A DNA stretch of 64,000 nt from Cruorifilaria tuberocauda (taxonomy: Eukaryota > Nematoda > Chromadorea > Rhabditida > Onchocercidae): contig JABVXU010000100.1 in the NCBI GenBank assembly GCA_013365365.1, forward strand, positions 1 through 64,000, written 5' to 3'. Shown here one piece after another: positions 25,401 through 37,970 of the stretch. The translations under genes were made by a program, and so were the position numbers. Positions within the stretch are counted from its first letter, which is position 1. Each line of letters opens with the position of its first letter. The notes below the pieces were generated by a model, which saw nothing but the letters and a program-made list of their open reading frames with translations, did no database searches and was not told the DNA's origin.

Positions 25401-26450
25401 CAGTATGGAATGATATTCAGGATGTGAGTTTCTAGACCGCGATTCTTTTTACCAATGAATGATTTAGTAATGCACGAACATAAAGCTGCTAATTGACTTA
25501 ATTCTTGTATCGTAAAAATTAACGCATATTTTGCACAACTATTTGCTTACTTGAACTTTGAAGGATTTTTATTTCAGTTAATTAGTTTCAGTGTCACTCT
25601 GGCTGCTGTTTTTCAGACTTGCGGAAGGTGCGGAGGATGATGCATCGCAGTTAATGAAAGTATTACCATATTTATTAATAGATTCGTTGAATCAAAGCGA
25701 ACTTATAAACAGCATTCTGAAAGAACTAATCCATCGGTATACCGATCTCCCTCATCCACGTTCTGCTGCTATCTTTAGAATCATTCATCATGTAAGTCAT
25801 TTGCCTTTTTTAGGTACATACACTGGTTTTCATTTTAAAATTTGAGCCGAAACTTAACTTGAATTTTAGCTGCGGGAAATTTATTGCATTGTTCGTTGAA
25901 CTATTAACTTTGCAGTGGTTTATCGTGCTTCACAGTCGTGAAACTGAGAATGTTGTGCTGGAATGGACTTTAAATAGTATAGATTCCTTCAAGTATGTAA
26001 CCGACCCTGCAATATTTCGATTTTACATCAGTGCATTTCTGTGTTCATCATCACCAAATCCGTTCATTGCCAATATGTAAGCGTTCTCTTAACTTCATTC
26101 CCAGTTATTTTATATCGTGTACATTCTTAATTTTTTTTCGCATATTTCTACAGTTTTTTTTTTCATAACGATATTTTTTGAGTCAAATATGTCAGTGAAG
26201 TTTAGATAAAAGGATTTATTGTTTTTTTCCTTTTAATTTATCATGATACTGGATATGGGACGTGGAAACCCGATTACTTGATGCTGTATTAGATTGGATT
26301 GGATATGTTTATGAAAACTTGAGATCAACCAATTACTCTGTATTTCATAAGAATTTTCGAACAGTTGGACAAGGAACTTTCTTAGATGTGCTAATTTCAC
26401 TTTTTTCAGTAGCTAGATTTCCGGAGACTTGCAAAAAAGCGTCGTTTTAA
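10415..26450 (+). CDS. Huntingtin (HEAT-repeat scaffold protein)
   Basis: A large multi-exon gene encodes a huntingtin orthologue from N- to C-terminus. First exons: 10415-10485, 10777-10854, 11099-11219, 11323-11465, 11627-11774, 11871-12000, 12070-12197, 12323-12521, 12595-12743, 12890(or 12893)-13055, 13240-13425. Coding blocks continue through about 40 more kilobase-spread exons to the stop at 26448-26450. The start MDRLSKALNVLQTAKKS resembles the human N17 helix (M1, L4, K6 match), but no polyglutamine or polyproline follows. Family-like blocks: PSRSLVFALSRLLDALKYV, HNEVVVASLEFLDKVVSSP, SEVRVSHKILAMSCLGNLAL (13321-13380), CGWRPEPEIHRASISIP (22450-22520), SLLSDLFTEMDQYRFVF (23791-23840) and VLEWTLNSIDSFKY near the end. 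A Ser-rich stretch (12595-13055) matches the disordered insert of the N-terminal HEAT domain. Huntingtin scaffolds dynein/dynactin transport, autophagy and spindle orientation. Many middle exons diverge too far for exact borders by eye. Confidence 0.88.
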
Positions 26451-28407
26451 AAGTTTAATTGTAGGTTTCATGTTATCATTGGGCGTACATCAAATTTAGC
26501 TTGGATCGACGACTTCTTGTTTGAATTTTCAGTGCGATCCTTGCTTTTGCGGGTTTGTTTGCTTTTTAATAATGGAACATCATATCGCTTTAAATTATTG
26601 ATAATATTGCAATTGATTTTCATGTTGTTCTTTCCTGCATATTAAAGTTTGGCACTAAGACAACTCCAAGTTTCGAAAACCGGTTTCACAAATAGTTGTT
26701 GACTTACGTAAAAGGATACTTATTGAGGTATTTTTAGCCTCCCTTCAATTTTGGATCAGATATTTTTCCTATAATTATTGTTATAGATGAAGAAGGAGGC
26801 AAGAAATGGGTTAAAAGTATCAATGGAGAAATTCGTATTAAATGGAAAGACATGCCAAGACCCGCGAAGAATAGCTTCTTTCCCACAACTGTGATTTATT
26901 TTTCCACGATATGTCAGCTTCAGGTTTGGGTCTTTTTATGTGTACCTCTGAATACTGATTTCCTACTAAGGAAAAAACGTTCGTCGGTAATATCACTGTA
27001 TTCAATCTGGATATGCACCTCTGAGATTTCTAACAAGTAGCATTGTTCCGTATCTTTGCCGTTTTACGGTTTTTCATTTCTTACTTTATTCTCACCATGT
27101 CGGTACAATTTTATAATGCAACATTTGCGATACCATAACTTATTTGTAAATAGTTTTTTTCGGCTTGTTGTGCCACCTTGTTACGATGTGTCATTATTCA
27201 TTGTATAGTATTCGAATAAAAATCGATTTGTACAAAATGCGCGAATTTTCCGGCCTTTTTCTTCAAATGATAAAATTGTGACAAAATTTATTAAAGAACA
27301 TCACAACTACATCATCTAGATAAAGCAAGCCCAAGTCTTCACAATATTCAACTTCCCTTTGAAAAATGGAGTGCTTATTATTCAGTTATAGCTCGCTATT
27401 ACGATTTCTGGGATCATCATTCGGGAATTTTCGTGTCGATGGCCTCGTATTTTCTCATTCCCATTTGTATATTGTATTTGCAGGATACGTCGATTAAGAA
27501 AATGTACGAACGTTCCTTTTCAGAGCAGTTTTTTGTAGTAGAATGGAACCGAGAAAGGTGCTTCGAATTTAGCATAAATATGACTCAATGCTATATCGGT
27601 GTGCTAGAGAAGAGATTATATCGGAGATAAATAAACTTCGCCAGACAGACGAGACAGTAACATTTCAGAATTCCAATATGGACTGATGAAGGACCGATGA
27701 ACGGACTTCATGATAACCTCATACGGAAGATTGTGAGGAGGGTGACCATTGGTGATTTTGTAGAGGCTAGCAAGTTGAGATAGAGGGATATATGTAAGTA
27801 TAATAGACATGCGTTCAACGTTTATATAGACGCGTTCATATAGACATGCGACGAACTAATCGTTTGTCCATTTGAAATTAATGGGTTGAATAATCACGGA
27901 ATCATCACAGATTATGGTGATGTTTTTTTCCCAAAAAATTCAAGTATGAAAAGTAGAGAGGAATGGGAGAAAGATGATGAGGAGTTGCGTGCCCTCCAGT
28001 TTAGTTGATTTTTGATGTCTTATGAGAGAGAAAAGTTTATGGGGGTGGGAAAGTGGCTGATCATCATAGGTTTGCAGCAGTTAGCAGGAGGAAGCGTTAT
28101 TGATTGTACCGGCTGGCCGGTTGTTGAAGCTTTCGGGATAGGAGTGAAAGTGTTGTTGCATCAGTGCTGACGACGACATGAGCGAAGCTGGGTGTACGCT
28201 GTGACAAACATACACTCACAGGATGGGAAGAGAGGGAGGGAGACATTAGCAAACGTTCCAACAATACACATTGGCTTTCACAGGGACATACACTCTTTCA
28301 CACGGACGCCATCTCTTCACAACGTTCATCTTTTGTGATACGTGACTTCGGGACGTAATCACTGCAATTTTGGAGGTTGTTGTCGGTGAAACGTTCGGTG
28401 ACTTTAA
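26451..28407. other. Huntingtin 3' flank and upstream region of the nuclear receptor
   Basis: The first part is T-rich and may be 3' UTR; AATAAA occurs at 27215-27220. An unassigned open segment (26787-26923) is listed separately. From about 27600 to 28400 the base composition becomes richer in G and purine tracts, with GAGAGGGAGGGAGA near 28230, as expected of a promoter region. A short motif resembling ATAGACATGCGTTCA occurs three times between 27803 and 27853. Confidence 0.45.
26787..26923 (+). other. Unassigned exon-like open segment
   Basis: A good acceptor (TTGTTATAG) is followed by an open frame reading EEGGKKWVKSINGEIRIKWK and then DMPRPAKN, ending at CAG before GTTTGG, a possible donor. 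The segment is unusually lysine-rich and protein-like for an intergenic region, but I recognise no family. No start codon or partner exon is evident. It could be an alternative last exon of huntingtin, a small gene, or chance. Confidence 0.25.
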
Positions 28408-31400
28408 ATGGCGCAACGTAAGTTTGTTTTTACTAAAATTATTCCTTTGCAATCTTTATCTGGTGGCAAACCACAGTGGTGCCGAATTTTCAAACAAATC
28501 ACAATTGTAATTTGTTGTATTTGTAATGAAAGCGGTGTTAATGGAAATAGATATCAATCCTATTCTTTGTATGGGAGGAATTACAGTTCAGTCCTTTTAG
28601 TTCATTTTTCATTTCATTGTACTCGGTGTGTTTCCTAACATTATTTATACAACTGCGGCTTAAAATTATTGGTTTTGATTTCAATTGACAGTTCCTGTTG
28701 ATCCATAGCGCAGGTGGAATATTTTTGTGTTCTTATCTTTACCCTCCCCTGCGAGTTTTTTTTTTTTTTGTATGTTGAAGGGAATATACTTATTTTGTTC
28801 CATCAGACTTTTTGCTGCTATTTGTTGACCATCAGTAAAGAAAATACCGTAATATTATATTAGTGGTATTTTTTTTAATTCAGATGAATAGTTCGAGATA
28901 TACTGAATCGCTTTACATATTTTCGCTTTTTGTAATATATGTTACTGTGCTCAGCAAGTTCTGTTGGTAACTGAAGCAGACTTAAACTAATCTTTATTAA
29001 AGAAAATGAAATTCGTACAAAACATTTACTGTATAACCTTCGAAACTTCATAATATAAAGCCACGTGACTAGAGCGAGATGGAAAAAAAAACTTCGGAGA
29101 CGTATTTGAGTTCTGAAGTATTACATTACAGTTCTTACAGTAAATCCAAAGTTTATATGATCGTAAAAATACTCGAAAGTTTTATACATATATCTACGTA
29201 CATTTAATCAAATGCAGTTAGTCCTGTGAGGAGTTCTTTTTCTATCTATTTCCCCTTGCCATTCTTACGCGCAAGACGTAGGACACAGTAAATCGGATTG
29301 TTCTAATTTTTTCGTATCTAATTGTTTTGTAGATGTCAATGCTAATATCTTTTTGTGATTAAAAAAAATTTTCCTAAAATAATTGCATCTCATCTCTTCA
29401 GTATTTTAGTGCCTGATTTATTTTAGGCCGAAAAGTTCCTGAAGGTGAACTGTGTGCAGTCTGTTCAGATCTCGCAACAGGTTACCATTATGGTGTGGCG
29501 AGCTGCAATGGATGGTTAGCATTTCTCTACTACTTTGGTTGGGAATTTTATCTGCAGGATTTTCACTTTTTTGGTGCAGTTTGAATAGAGCATGTTTTCT
29601 ACATATGCATAGATTATCTTTACTTGGTTGCATAACTGAAACTGAAAAATGGGGAAATTTTTTAACGTTTTATATGCTTTCTCTTTGAAATTCATGTATT
29701 TACTTCAGTAAAACATTCTTTCGTCGCACCATTGTATCAGAACACACGTTTGTCTGCCAATACCAGGGTAACTGTGATGTTAACAAAAGTAAGTTATTAT
29801 ATATGTGAAAGAATAAAATTATACGTAGTGTTAGCAATTTTTTTTATCGCTCATAGGTTACAATTATCAAGATTTTATCAAATTCTGTTTAAACACTGAG
29901 TAATATGAATCTGTAGACATTCGTTGTGCGTGTCGTCATTGTCGTTTCAACAAATGCGTTGCTGTAGGAATGGATGCTAAAGGTTTGTCGTTTGTACTCT
30001 CAATACTTCTTATTCTTGAATGTATGGGATTTTATTAGATTATCATGACGTATTTGATATAATCATGCGGGAAGTACTTTAGGACAAATATGGGCAGCGT
30101 TTTGTTTCTTCGTCAAATAAATCGAAGTTTTTTACTCATTTCGGGTTAACTAGTATTTTGCGTTTACTGCTATATTTTTTAGCGATCCAGAATGATCGCG
30201 ATCGCATCGGGCCAACCAAGAAAATGAAAATGAGTAATCAAAATTCTGAAGATGATTGTGCGATTCATATTCGTTCGGCAGAAGAAAGGGTTGTCACTGA
30301 TACTTCGCTTCATGATTAATATTTTCGCGTTTTGGGTTTTATTAATAGTGGTGTGTAAGTTATTACCAACGGAATTGCCTGAAAATCGATAAGTCATCTT
30401 TGCAGCTGATAGAGCGTTTGTTGGCGATTGAAAAATTGTGTATGAGGTTGCGACAATGTGTGCTGCCTGAAATCAGTGGACTTAAAGAAGCTGTCTGTGA
30501 ACCCTCACTTGTGAACGAGGTTAATAACCTCAAAATAGATGTTAGTTTTACAATAATGCAATTCAGAATTCCATTTAATTTTGACTTCTGGCGGTGGATG
30601 AATTTTTGTTTGGAGAATCAGTGATGTGTTTTATTCAGTTGCTTCAGAATAGTTGTTCATATTATTTATAAAAATTTCTTCACATGTCCAGCCATATACA
30701 AATGCGAAAGAATTGTACATTGCGACATTAAAAGACATTCAAATGTGGAATAAACGAGAAATGCGGGTCGGTCTAGAATGGGCAAAAACCTTTGATTTAT
30801 TTAATCAACTATCTTTGGATGATCGGGTAAGCTCATTTTTCAGGGTTCCTTCTTTTCGTTGTTATTTGAGTTCTGTAGATGTTAACTTATTTTGTAGCGA
30901 AAAAAAGGTTATTTTGTATATCATTTACTGCAGATTGCACTGATAAAGAACTTCGGATTTACTTTCAATCTTTTAAATCGAAATTATTATGCACCGGATC
31001 ATGGCGCTGATAAACTGGTGTTGCCTAATGGTGCCTATATTCGACGTCAGGTTCAAAATGAAGTTAAATTGCCTGGTTGTAGGTAGGTTTGCACTCCAAG
31101 TTCGATTCACTTTGTTTAAACCGTATTTTGGTTGCTGCTAATTATTTTTTCCTAAAAATTTTGGACTTCTGAAAGTTTTCGTATGATGCATTATAGATCG
31201 ATTTATCATCGACAAATGGATGAAATTATGATTCCATTTAGACAATTGAAAATCACCATGCCCGAATTTGCGCTATTCAAAGCTAGCGTTTTCTTTAATC
31301 CTGGTTTGCTTTATTAACTTATCCAAATTCATTCCAGACATATTTCAGGTAATGTCAGATACTATTTGGTTTAATTTTCAGATGCAATTAACCTTTCGCC

Positions 31401-31735
31401 TGTAGCAAAATCCCAAATCTATGCTGAAAGATCAAAATATTTGTCAGCGTTGTTTTATTTAATAACTTCGAAATGTGGAATAACTATGGGTGCACAAAAG
31501 TACGGCAGTTTGCTAATGATGGCTTCTTCAGTGCAGGTAGGTATTTGGGTATAATTTTCCCACATGTAACTATGTGACTGTTGTTATTTTCAATAAGAGA
31601 TCTATGTAGTGAGATTCCTATTTGTTTTAGAACATAATTGCTCAAAACGAGGAAAACATGCAAGTTATGGATTTCTTTGAAGAAAATTGGAAGATGGATA
31701 ATTTTGTTAAAGAAGTATGTTTGAAAGATCCATGA
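28408..31735 (+). CDS. Nuclear hormone receptor, HNF4-related nematode type
   Basis: Eleven exons give 378 residues: 28408-28417 (only 10 bases), 29427-29514, 29709-29788, 29917-29982, 30183-30289, 30406-30540, 30692-30826, 30934-31082, 31197-31303, 31382-31536, 31631-31735. The two-zinc-finger DNA-binding domain runs from about residue 11 to 75. Finger 1 is CAVC...CNGC. Finger 2 holds CQYQGNC and CRHC. The P-box is CNGCK, typical of supplementary nematode receptors, not CEGCK or CDGCK. The post-finger stretch AIQNDRDRIG matches HNF4's AVQNERDRIS. The ligand-binding domain follows: EWAKTFDLFNQLSLDDRIAL is the helix 3-5 signature region, and a short helix FFEENWKMDNF lies near the C-terminus. 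It should be a nuclear transcription factor, with ligand and targets unknown. The first intron is 1 kb. AATAAA at 32239-32244 is a candidate poly(A) signal. Confidence 0.88.
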
Positions 31736-33623
31736 AAAACCGAAATTCAAGGATTGGATATCTACATTCACATTTGTAGCAGTGTATTCGAATTATTGAT
31801 GGTATATTATCAAAAATTTCTTTTTCATGTGTCGTATTGTTGATTTTACGCGCCGATTTTCAAAAATTATGTATTAACATTTGTTCAACAATTAACCTGC
31901 CCATTAACGCCATAGAACTTCTTTTGGGAGAGATTGTGCTGTTTTCTCCTTTTTTGGTCTTCATTTAGAGCCACTAGAAACTATTTTCCATGCACATTGT
32001 TCTCTCATAGGATTGACATAGGTATGTAATTGTTTCTTAAACTAATGCAATTGTTTGTTTTTTGTTATTTACTAAATTATTTGATCCTTTTTACGGTGAT
32101 ATGCTGATATGTATAGCAATTAGTCAAGAAGTTTCGGTGAGTTTTTGTCCTTTCTTGCTTTCCAGGATGTGTCCTGTATTGAAGTAAAATACCAAGAGTG
32201 TAGATTTTGGGAGATATTATCATCTAGTAAATCGACTGAATAAAAATGATTAGATAACTGCGTAATTAAGTTTTTACCCCTTATTTTACTTGGTATTTCG
32301 CATTCTTCTGCATGAATTGTTTGTATGGGCTTGCTGTATGCTGTACATAGTAAATGATGATGATAAAAAGTGGTGTTAAAAGCAGTTATTTATATAAATT
32401 GATGATTGTTATTGCACTTTTTTCCCAGATGTTTATTTGTCAGGAAATGCGAGAATATATTTTAAAGAATAGAATTCGGATTAATATGAAAAGATGAATG
32501 GGAATACTTAACGATGTAGTTGATTCCACATTTGCAGGGTGTTAGCGCTATCAGTATCTGAAATCCCATGGAATACTTATTAGACGACTGTTTTTCTCTG
32601 TTCTAGTTTGACTGGGGAAAAAATCCGAGTGAGATGGTGTGAAATTTGGTGCATCGAGTTCAATTTTGCTATCTTCTGTTAAAAGTGATTCTTACGGCAA
32701 ATTTAGAAATGTCCAGCTCTAAAGACACGTCCATTCTAATTGGTAAAAACTATACAATTCTGCAGGAGAACGCAGGAAACGGGATTCCAGCTGTGTCCGT
32801 TCCAACAAGAAGTTTTAACCGATACATAATGAAAACTAGTCTCATATTAGTAATATGAAATTTATTGTTTTACGATAGGTTACTAGGATGCTTACGGTAT
32901 GTCATTTCTCAGAAGTTAGACTTTGTCATAAAGATTTGATATTATAGTACTTCAGAATGTCGATGCTCCATCCTTCCTCCACAAAGTTCACACAATGAAT
33001 AGTAGATTGATGTAATGGATGTACGGTTTTTGTGTGCTGGGATTTACAAGAAGTAACATAAGCGAAGATAAAAATATAAATGTGCTGATGTTCGGGAAAA
33101 AATTATGACTACGTTGTTGACATCTTCACCCATACTCACTTTCTGTCTTTTTCCTCTCACTCTTTATTTCGATTTTCTTTTTCTATGTCAAATTTGTCCT
33201 CCTAATGGCGAGAAATGTCTGTATCTCTCATTACCAAAATATAACTTTGATGTGCTAGGTTTTGGTCTTCGGAGTTGTCGTTGTTTACATATTGTTTATT
33301 ATACGGTCTTGACCGATGGCCATCATCAGTTCACTCGAAATTGTGAAAATAACTTTTTAGGGATCTTATTTTCTTTCATTTTATTTTATTATTCACCAGT
33401 TGGTTCTATTCTTATTTTTCTCTCATTTTTGTATTAGTTGATTGTGATAATAGCGATGCAAGCTTGTATGGACCACTCAATATGAAATTTCCTTTTTAGG
33501 GGGGTCTAAATGCTGTAGTAAACTAGCAAAATCGATTAATGGAAGAGATTATTGCTTAACTATCATTTGGTCATCTGTTTATCTAGAAACCTTGCAGTGA
33601 ACGTGAAATATTAAGCGCACTCC
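31736..33623. other. Intergenic stretch between the nuclear receptor and GNPAT
   Basis: T-rich sequence with a candidate poly(A) signal at 32239-32244. Open frames at 32646-32858 and 33105-33437 are low-complexity or hydrophobic by T-richness and have no family signature. No RNA gene was recognised. Confidence 0.5.
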
Positions 33624-36600
33624 ATGCATATAAATAGTCAACTAAAAAATGGTATGGTAGACTGGCTCGAAATTGTTGATAAGGCAGGCGGAGAAGCTGC
33701 ATGGGTTACTCAGCAAAAATATTTCCCCAAAAGAAATGGCAGACGACAAAAATCAAAAGATTCAAATAAAATAATAGAAATGATTTTAAAAACGGAATCT
33801 ATGCAGGTTAATTTTTATGGTTAAAGACTTTCGTGAGTTTAGCTATTGTCTCATGGGACTTATATTCAATAACCCTTTCTTACTTAGGTTCATGTTATTA
33901 AGACAGCAAGTCAATACGTTTTAACTTGTTTAATAACCAAGTGCAAATCTTCATTATTAATTAATTGATTATTCAGAAAATCATAAAAGAGGAGTGTGTA
34001 AAACGGAATACTACAAGAAAACTGTTGTTTAATGATGCAAGACTAATATTACGCAGCATATCACATCAAATGCAGCTATTAGTTGTACGATCAGTTGGCT
34101 ACATAATTGCAAAAACAATCAAGGTATTCTTTTTTTTGAATTTGATTTCGCAATTTAATGTTGACATTAATATGAGACTTTTTTCAACATCCTTTCGAAG
34201 AACACTGGATAATGAGTGTGAAATGTGGTTAATATATCCAAGACTGCATTTTCTTGTTGGATACCCTTTACTAAATGATTACTGATTGACTAGCACGTGA
34301 ATCAATTAATTTTTTTACTAATCCTCAATATTTACAAATAATTTTAACCTTATTAAAGATAATATATGATGGCGTTTATTTCAATGCCGAACAGTTGTTG
34401 CGAATACGAGAACATTCTGTGGATGATCCCATTATTTTCATGCCAACACACAGGGTATTAAATCTTTTCAAATCTGACTGAAATCTTTGTGCAGTTCATT
34501 TTCATGCTTATCGATTTTCAAAACTGTCATCTCTTATCAAAACTCATCTTTTGCAGAGTTATATGGATTTCTTAATTGTTTCTCTTCTTTGTTTCGATCA
34601 TAATTTGTCTCTACCAGTTGTTGCAACTGGTGTGGATTTTATGGCTTCGAAATTTCTGGGTGAAACTTTGCGCCGCTGTGGATCTTTTTTCATGAAGCGA
34701 CAATTTAGAAAGGTTGCTTATCTTTATTTTGTATCTAAATTCTATTACAAAACATTTTTTGGTCTTTTGCGACAAATTTATTGATAACTGGCCTTGTTGC
34801 AGGATAAACTCTATTGGTCATTGTTTAGTAGTTATGTACAGATTCAACTACGCGAAATGGATAATCCTATTGAATTTTTCTTAGAAGGTACTCGCAGTAG
34901 GTCAGGCAAAAGTCTTTATCCAAAATTTGGTTTGTTACAAATGTGCATGGAACCATTCTTTCGATGTCAGTTATATGATTTGGTTGGTTTTAACTTTCAA
35001 AAAAAAACAATTCTAAATTCGATCATTTTTAATACCAGTGTTTTGTGCGGATTTGCAAATATCTATGTTAGGGCTTTGAAAACTTTTTTTTGAAGGTCAT
35101 TCTCTTTAACTGGTTGTTCAGATTGTTGTTCCAGTTACCATCGATTATGATAAGGTTTTGGAAGAATTTCTATATGCTTATGAACTTTTTGGCTTTCCGA
35201 AACCACAGGAGACGACAATGGGTAAATTTTTTAGTTGGAGTATTGATCATTTTTGGATATACCAAAAGTTATTTGTTAAATTGTAGGGCTTTTCAAATCA
35301 CGCGAGATTCTCAGTAAGCGTTTTGGTCATATTTATGTAAATTTTGGTGAACCAATCTCCCTACGAAAATACTTCAATGGAAGAATAAATCGCTGGTATC
35401 CACCTTGGCAGGTATAACTGTATGGAATATATGCGCAAAAAGATATATATGAAAATGAAAAGCTGGCCATTCTTTGCCTTAATTTATTTAACCATATATT
35501 GTAATTTATTAGAATTCCATATATTATAAGTTGAATATGCAAGTAACTTATATGGCTTAGGTTGGTCTCATCTGGAAAATAAGCTTTATTATAGGTTTGA
35601 TGATTTAGATTTGTTAAATCCTAACATGTTTTGGAACTTATCATATCAAAACCTATGACTTTGCTTGCAGTATTGTAGTTGCTGTAGCATTCTGTGGCAT
35701 TTTAATGAATCATCCTCATTATAAAGTATCACTTTATCACTTTTAACTTGATCCAAAATGTTTTGTATATCTATCCTTATAGGCCATTGTGGACAATAAA
35801 TTGTCAGATAAGGAGAAAGAGGCAGTTAAAGACTTCGCGCTTCATATAATCTACCTACATAATTCAAATAGTACAATAACCGTTTGGCCCTACACTTGTG
35901 CTCTCTTATTACAGGTATTTTGTAAATTCTTTGTATTTTTTCAGTACTCGGATTTTGTTTATAGTATAGACTATTCGATAATTCAGTGTGTTTCTTATCC
36001 CTAGCCAATCAGCATTTCAATGTTTTACTTGTAGATGGAAATCACAAGCCACCAAAAGCTGTTGTTCAGTAAGCTACAGACTTCTTTGGAATACTTCATT
36101 GCGCTGATTACAAGAATGGGACGTCGAATTATAGTCAGGCGAAGCATTGCGGATGATTTGAGGTTTTCAGTCTGTGTCACCATTGCTCATAACATAGACC
36201 AATCAAGTTAAAACAGAGATTAGTAGAGGGATTACCATGTCTCTAATTAACTTCTCTAAATATGCATGCATAACTAATTTTCTTAGTAGTGGTAGAAATA
36301 TATTTTTATGCTCGTAATGTGGAATTAAATTTAGTTTGAAGTAATGAAATAAAAAGCTCTTTTATAGATATCATTTGAAGTTGCATTCTGATTTGTTTCA
36401 ATGTGATACGTTGCTTCCTAATTCGTTGATAGAACTGAGACAATTCAAATGCACCGAAAATAATGGTTCAAAGAAGGATTATATGGAAGAAATGTTGTGT
36501 AAAGTGATTCTGTCACATTACGCTAATCAGGTAAGCTATTGAAACTTTGTTAAGTTGCTGTTTTAAGCGTATGAAATGTGCAATGTGTACTGTGGAAAAC

Positions 36601-37970
36601 TCTCACTCTAAATAGAGAATAATACCTAATAGAAATTTTAGTTCTGCAAAATAGTACTGCTTAGCATAAATACCGTAAACTGAAAATCTGAAAAATTAGT
36701 TTCCTGACATGCTGGACCGGCTATTCCTCGATTACAATGTTTGATGTGTTCCGATTGTGTTGAACAATCTTTTTCGAATTTTGAAATTCAAAGTTCGTTT
36801 TTTTTTATAGGTGATGCACGATTTTGTCGACGTTAGCTTGTTGTGCCATGTGTTGTTATCAAACCAGTTTTTATCAAGAGCAAAACATATATTCCGGTAC
36901 TAATAATCGATTATATGTTAGTATTAAGTAGCTGACGAGTAAAAAAAAATAGACAAAAAAAGGAAATGCAGAAATCTTATGTTTCAACCAAATCGGAATC
37001 ATTGTTATTGACTCGATGTTTACGTATCAAGTTTATTCTTTTTTTACTTTTCAGGAAACTTCGATCGTTATTTGTTTACGAATTCGTTTGTTCATTACAA
37101 GAAGAGAAAATTGATAAGTTGTTCGTGGAAAGTTTCAGTTGTTTGTTGCGAATTTCAGCTATTTCACTAAATAATGATTGTATTATCATAGAAGAGGAGC
37201 AGATACTGCGGCAGATTGCTTCCCTCATGCAGGTGAAATAGATTACAAAAAATGAAGTCAAAGATAGATTCTATCATATAAAATTTTAATGTTTCTGTTA
37301 AGTTGTCTATTATTTATCTTATTTTGTCTTATTCATATTATGTTTTATTCTCATTGCGGTTTGCACATCACACGTACATTTCCTTGTACATTGTCTAAAA
37401 ATTATTATCATATACTTTTTTCAGCCATTCGTTAGCAGATATTATTGTGTAATGCAGTCTTTGGTACAGCTAGTCGGTAGTCAATTAACAGATGAAGTGC
37501 TTTTCGAAGAATCGCTACAACTTGCTATCAATCTGTATGCTAGAAAGCAAAAAAATAAGACGACCCAGTCAATCTGTATCACATCGGATGTAACTAGAAA
37601 TGCACTATCAGCATTTTGCAGTTTGCAGGTTACTTGGAAATGTGTAAGTTATTACTGAAACAGTCTTGAAAGTCGCTTAACGATTTGAAATTTCCATTAC
37701 TATCAGTGTTCTTACAAGTACTCAATAAGTGCGAAAACTGTTGCAAAAAGTGATTTTGGGTTAAATGCTGTACTGGAACAATTCGTCTAATTTATTTACA
37801 CTATTGCTGGAAAAGTTCGCAGATAGTAATATAGTAAAAAAAAGAATTTTCAGAGTGAAAGGGAATATGATGTTAATGTTTATCGCTTGCAAAAAATGAT
37901 AGAACTTCTGGAAAGCATCAGTATGGTCGAACTTCCTTTTGATAACCACTCCTTTGTTTCAAAAATCTAA
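33624..37970 (+). CDS. GNPAT: Dihydroxyacetone-phosphate acyltransferase (GNPAT/DHAPAT)
   Basis: Fourteen exons give 664 residues (human 680): 33624-33806, 33977-34123, 34359-34454, 34557-34712, 34803-34982, 35122-35221, 35287-35411, 35783-35914, 36035-36162, 36368-36530, 36811-36896, 37055-37232, 37425-37628, 37854-37970. The enzyme acylates the sn-1 position of DHAP, the first step of ether-lipid and plasmalogen synthesis, inside peroxisomes. Acyltransferase motifs are clear: HRSYMDF (motif I, H-x4-D, split by an intron after HR), [14 protein letters not shown] (motif II region), [12 protein letters not shown] (motif III) and [14 protein letters not shown] (motif IV). The C-terminal half follows human GNPAT, for example [13 protein letters not shown] against its SSDVQKNALAA. 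The protein ends in Ser-Lys-Ile, a plausible PTS1 peroxisomal signal where human has AKL. AATAAA at 37981-37986 follows closely. The C. elegans counterpart is acl-7, from memory. Confidence 0.93.
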
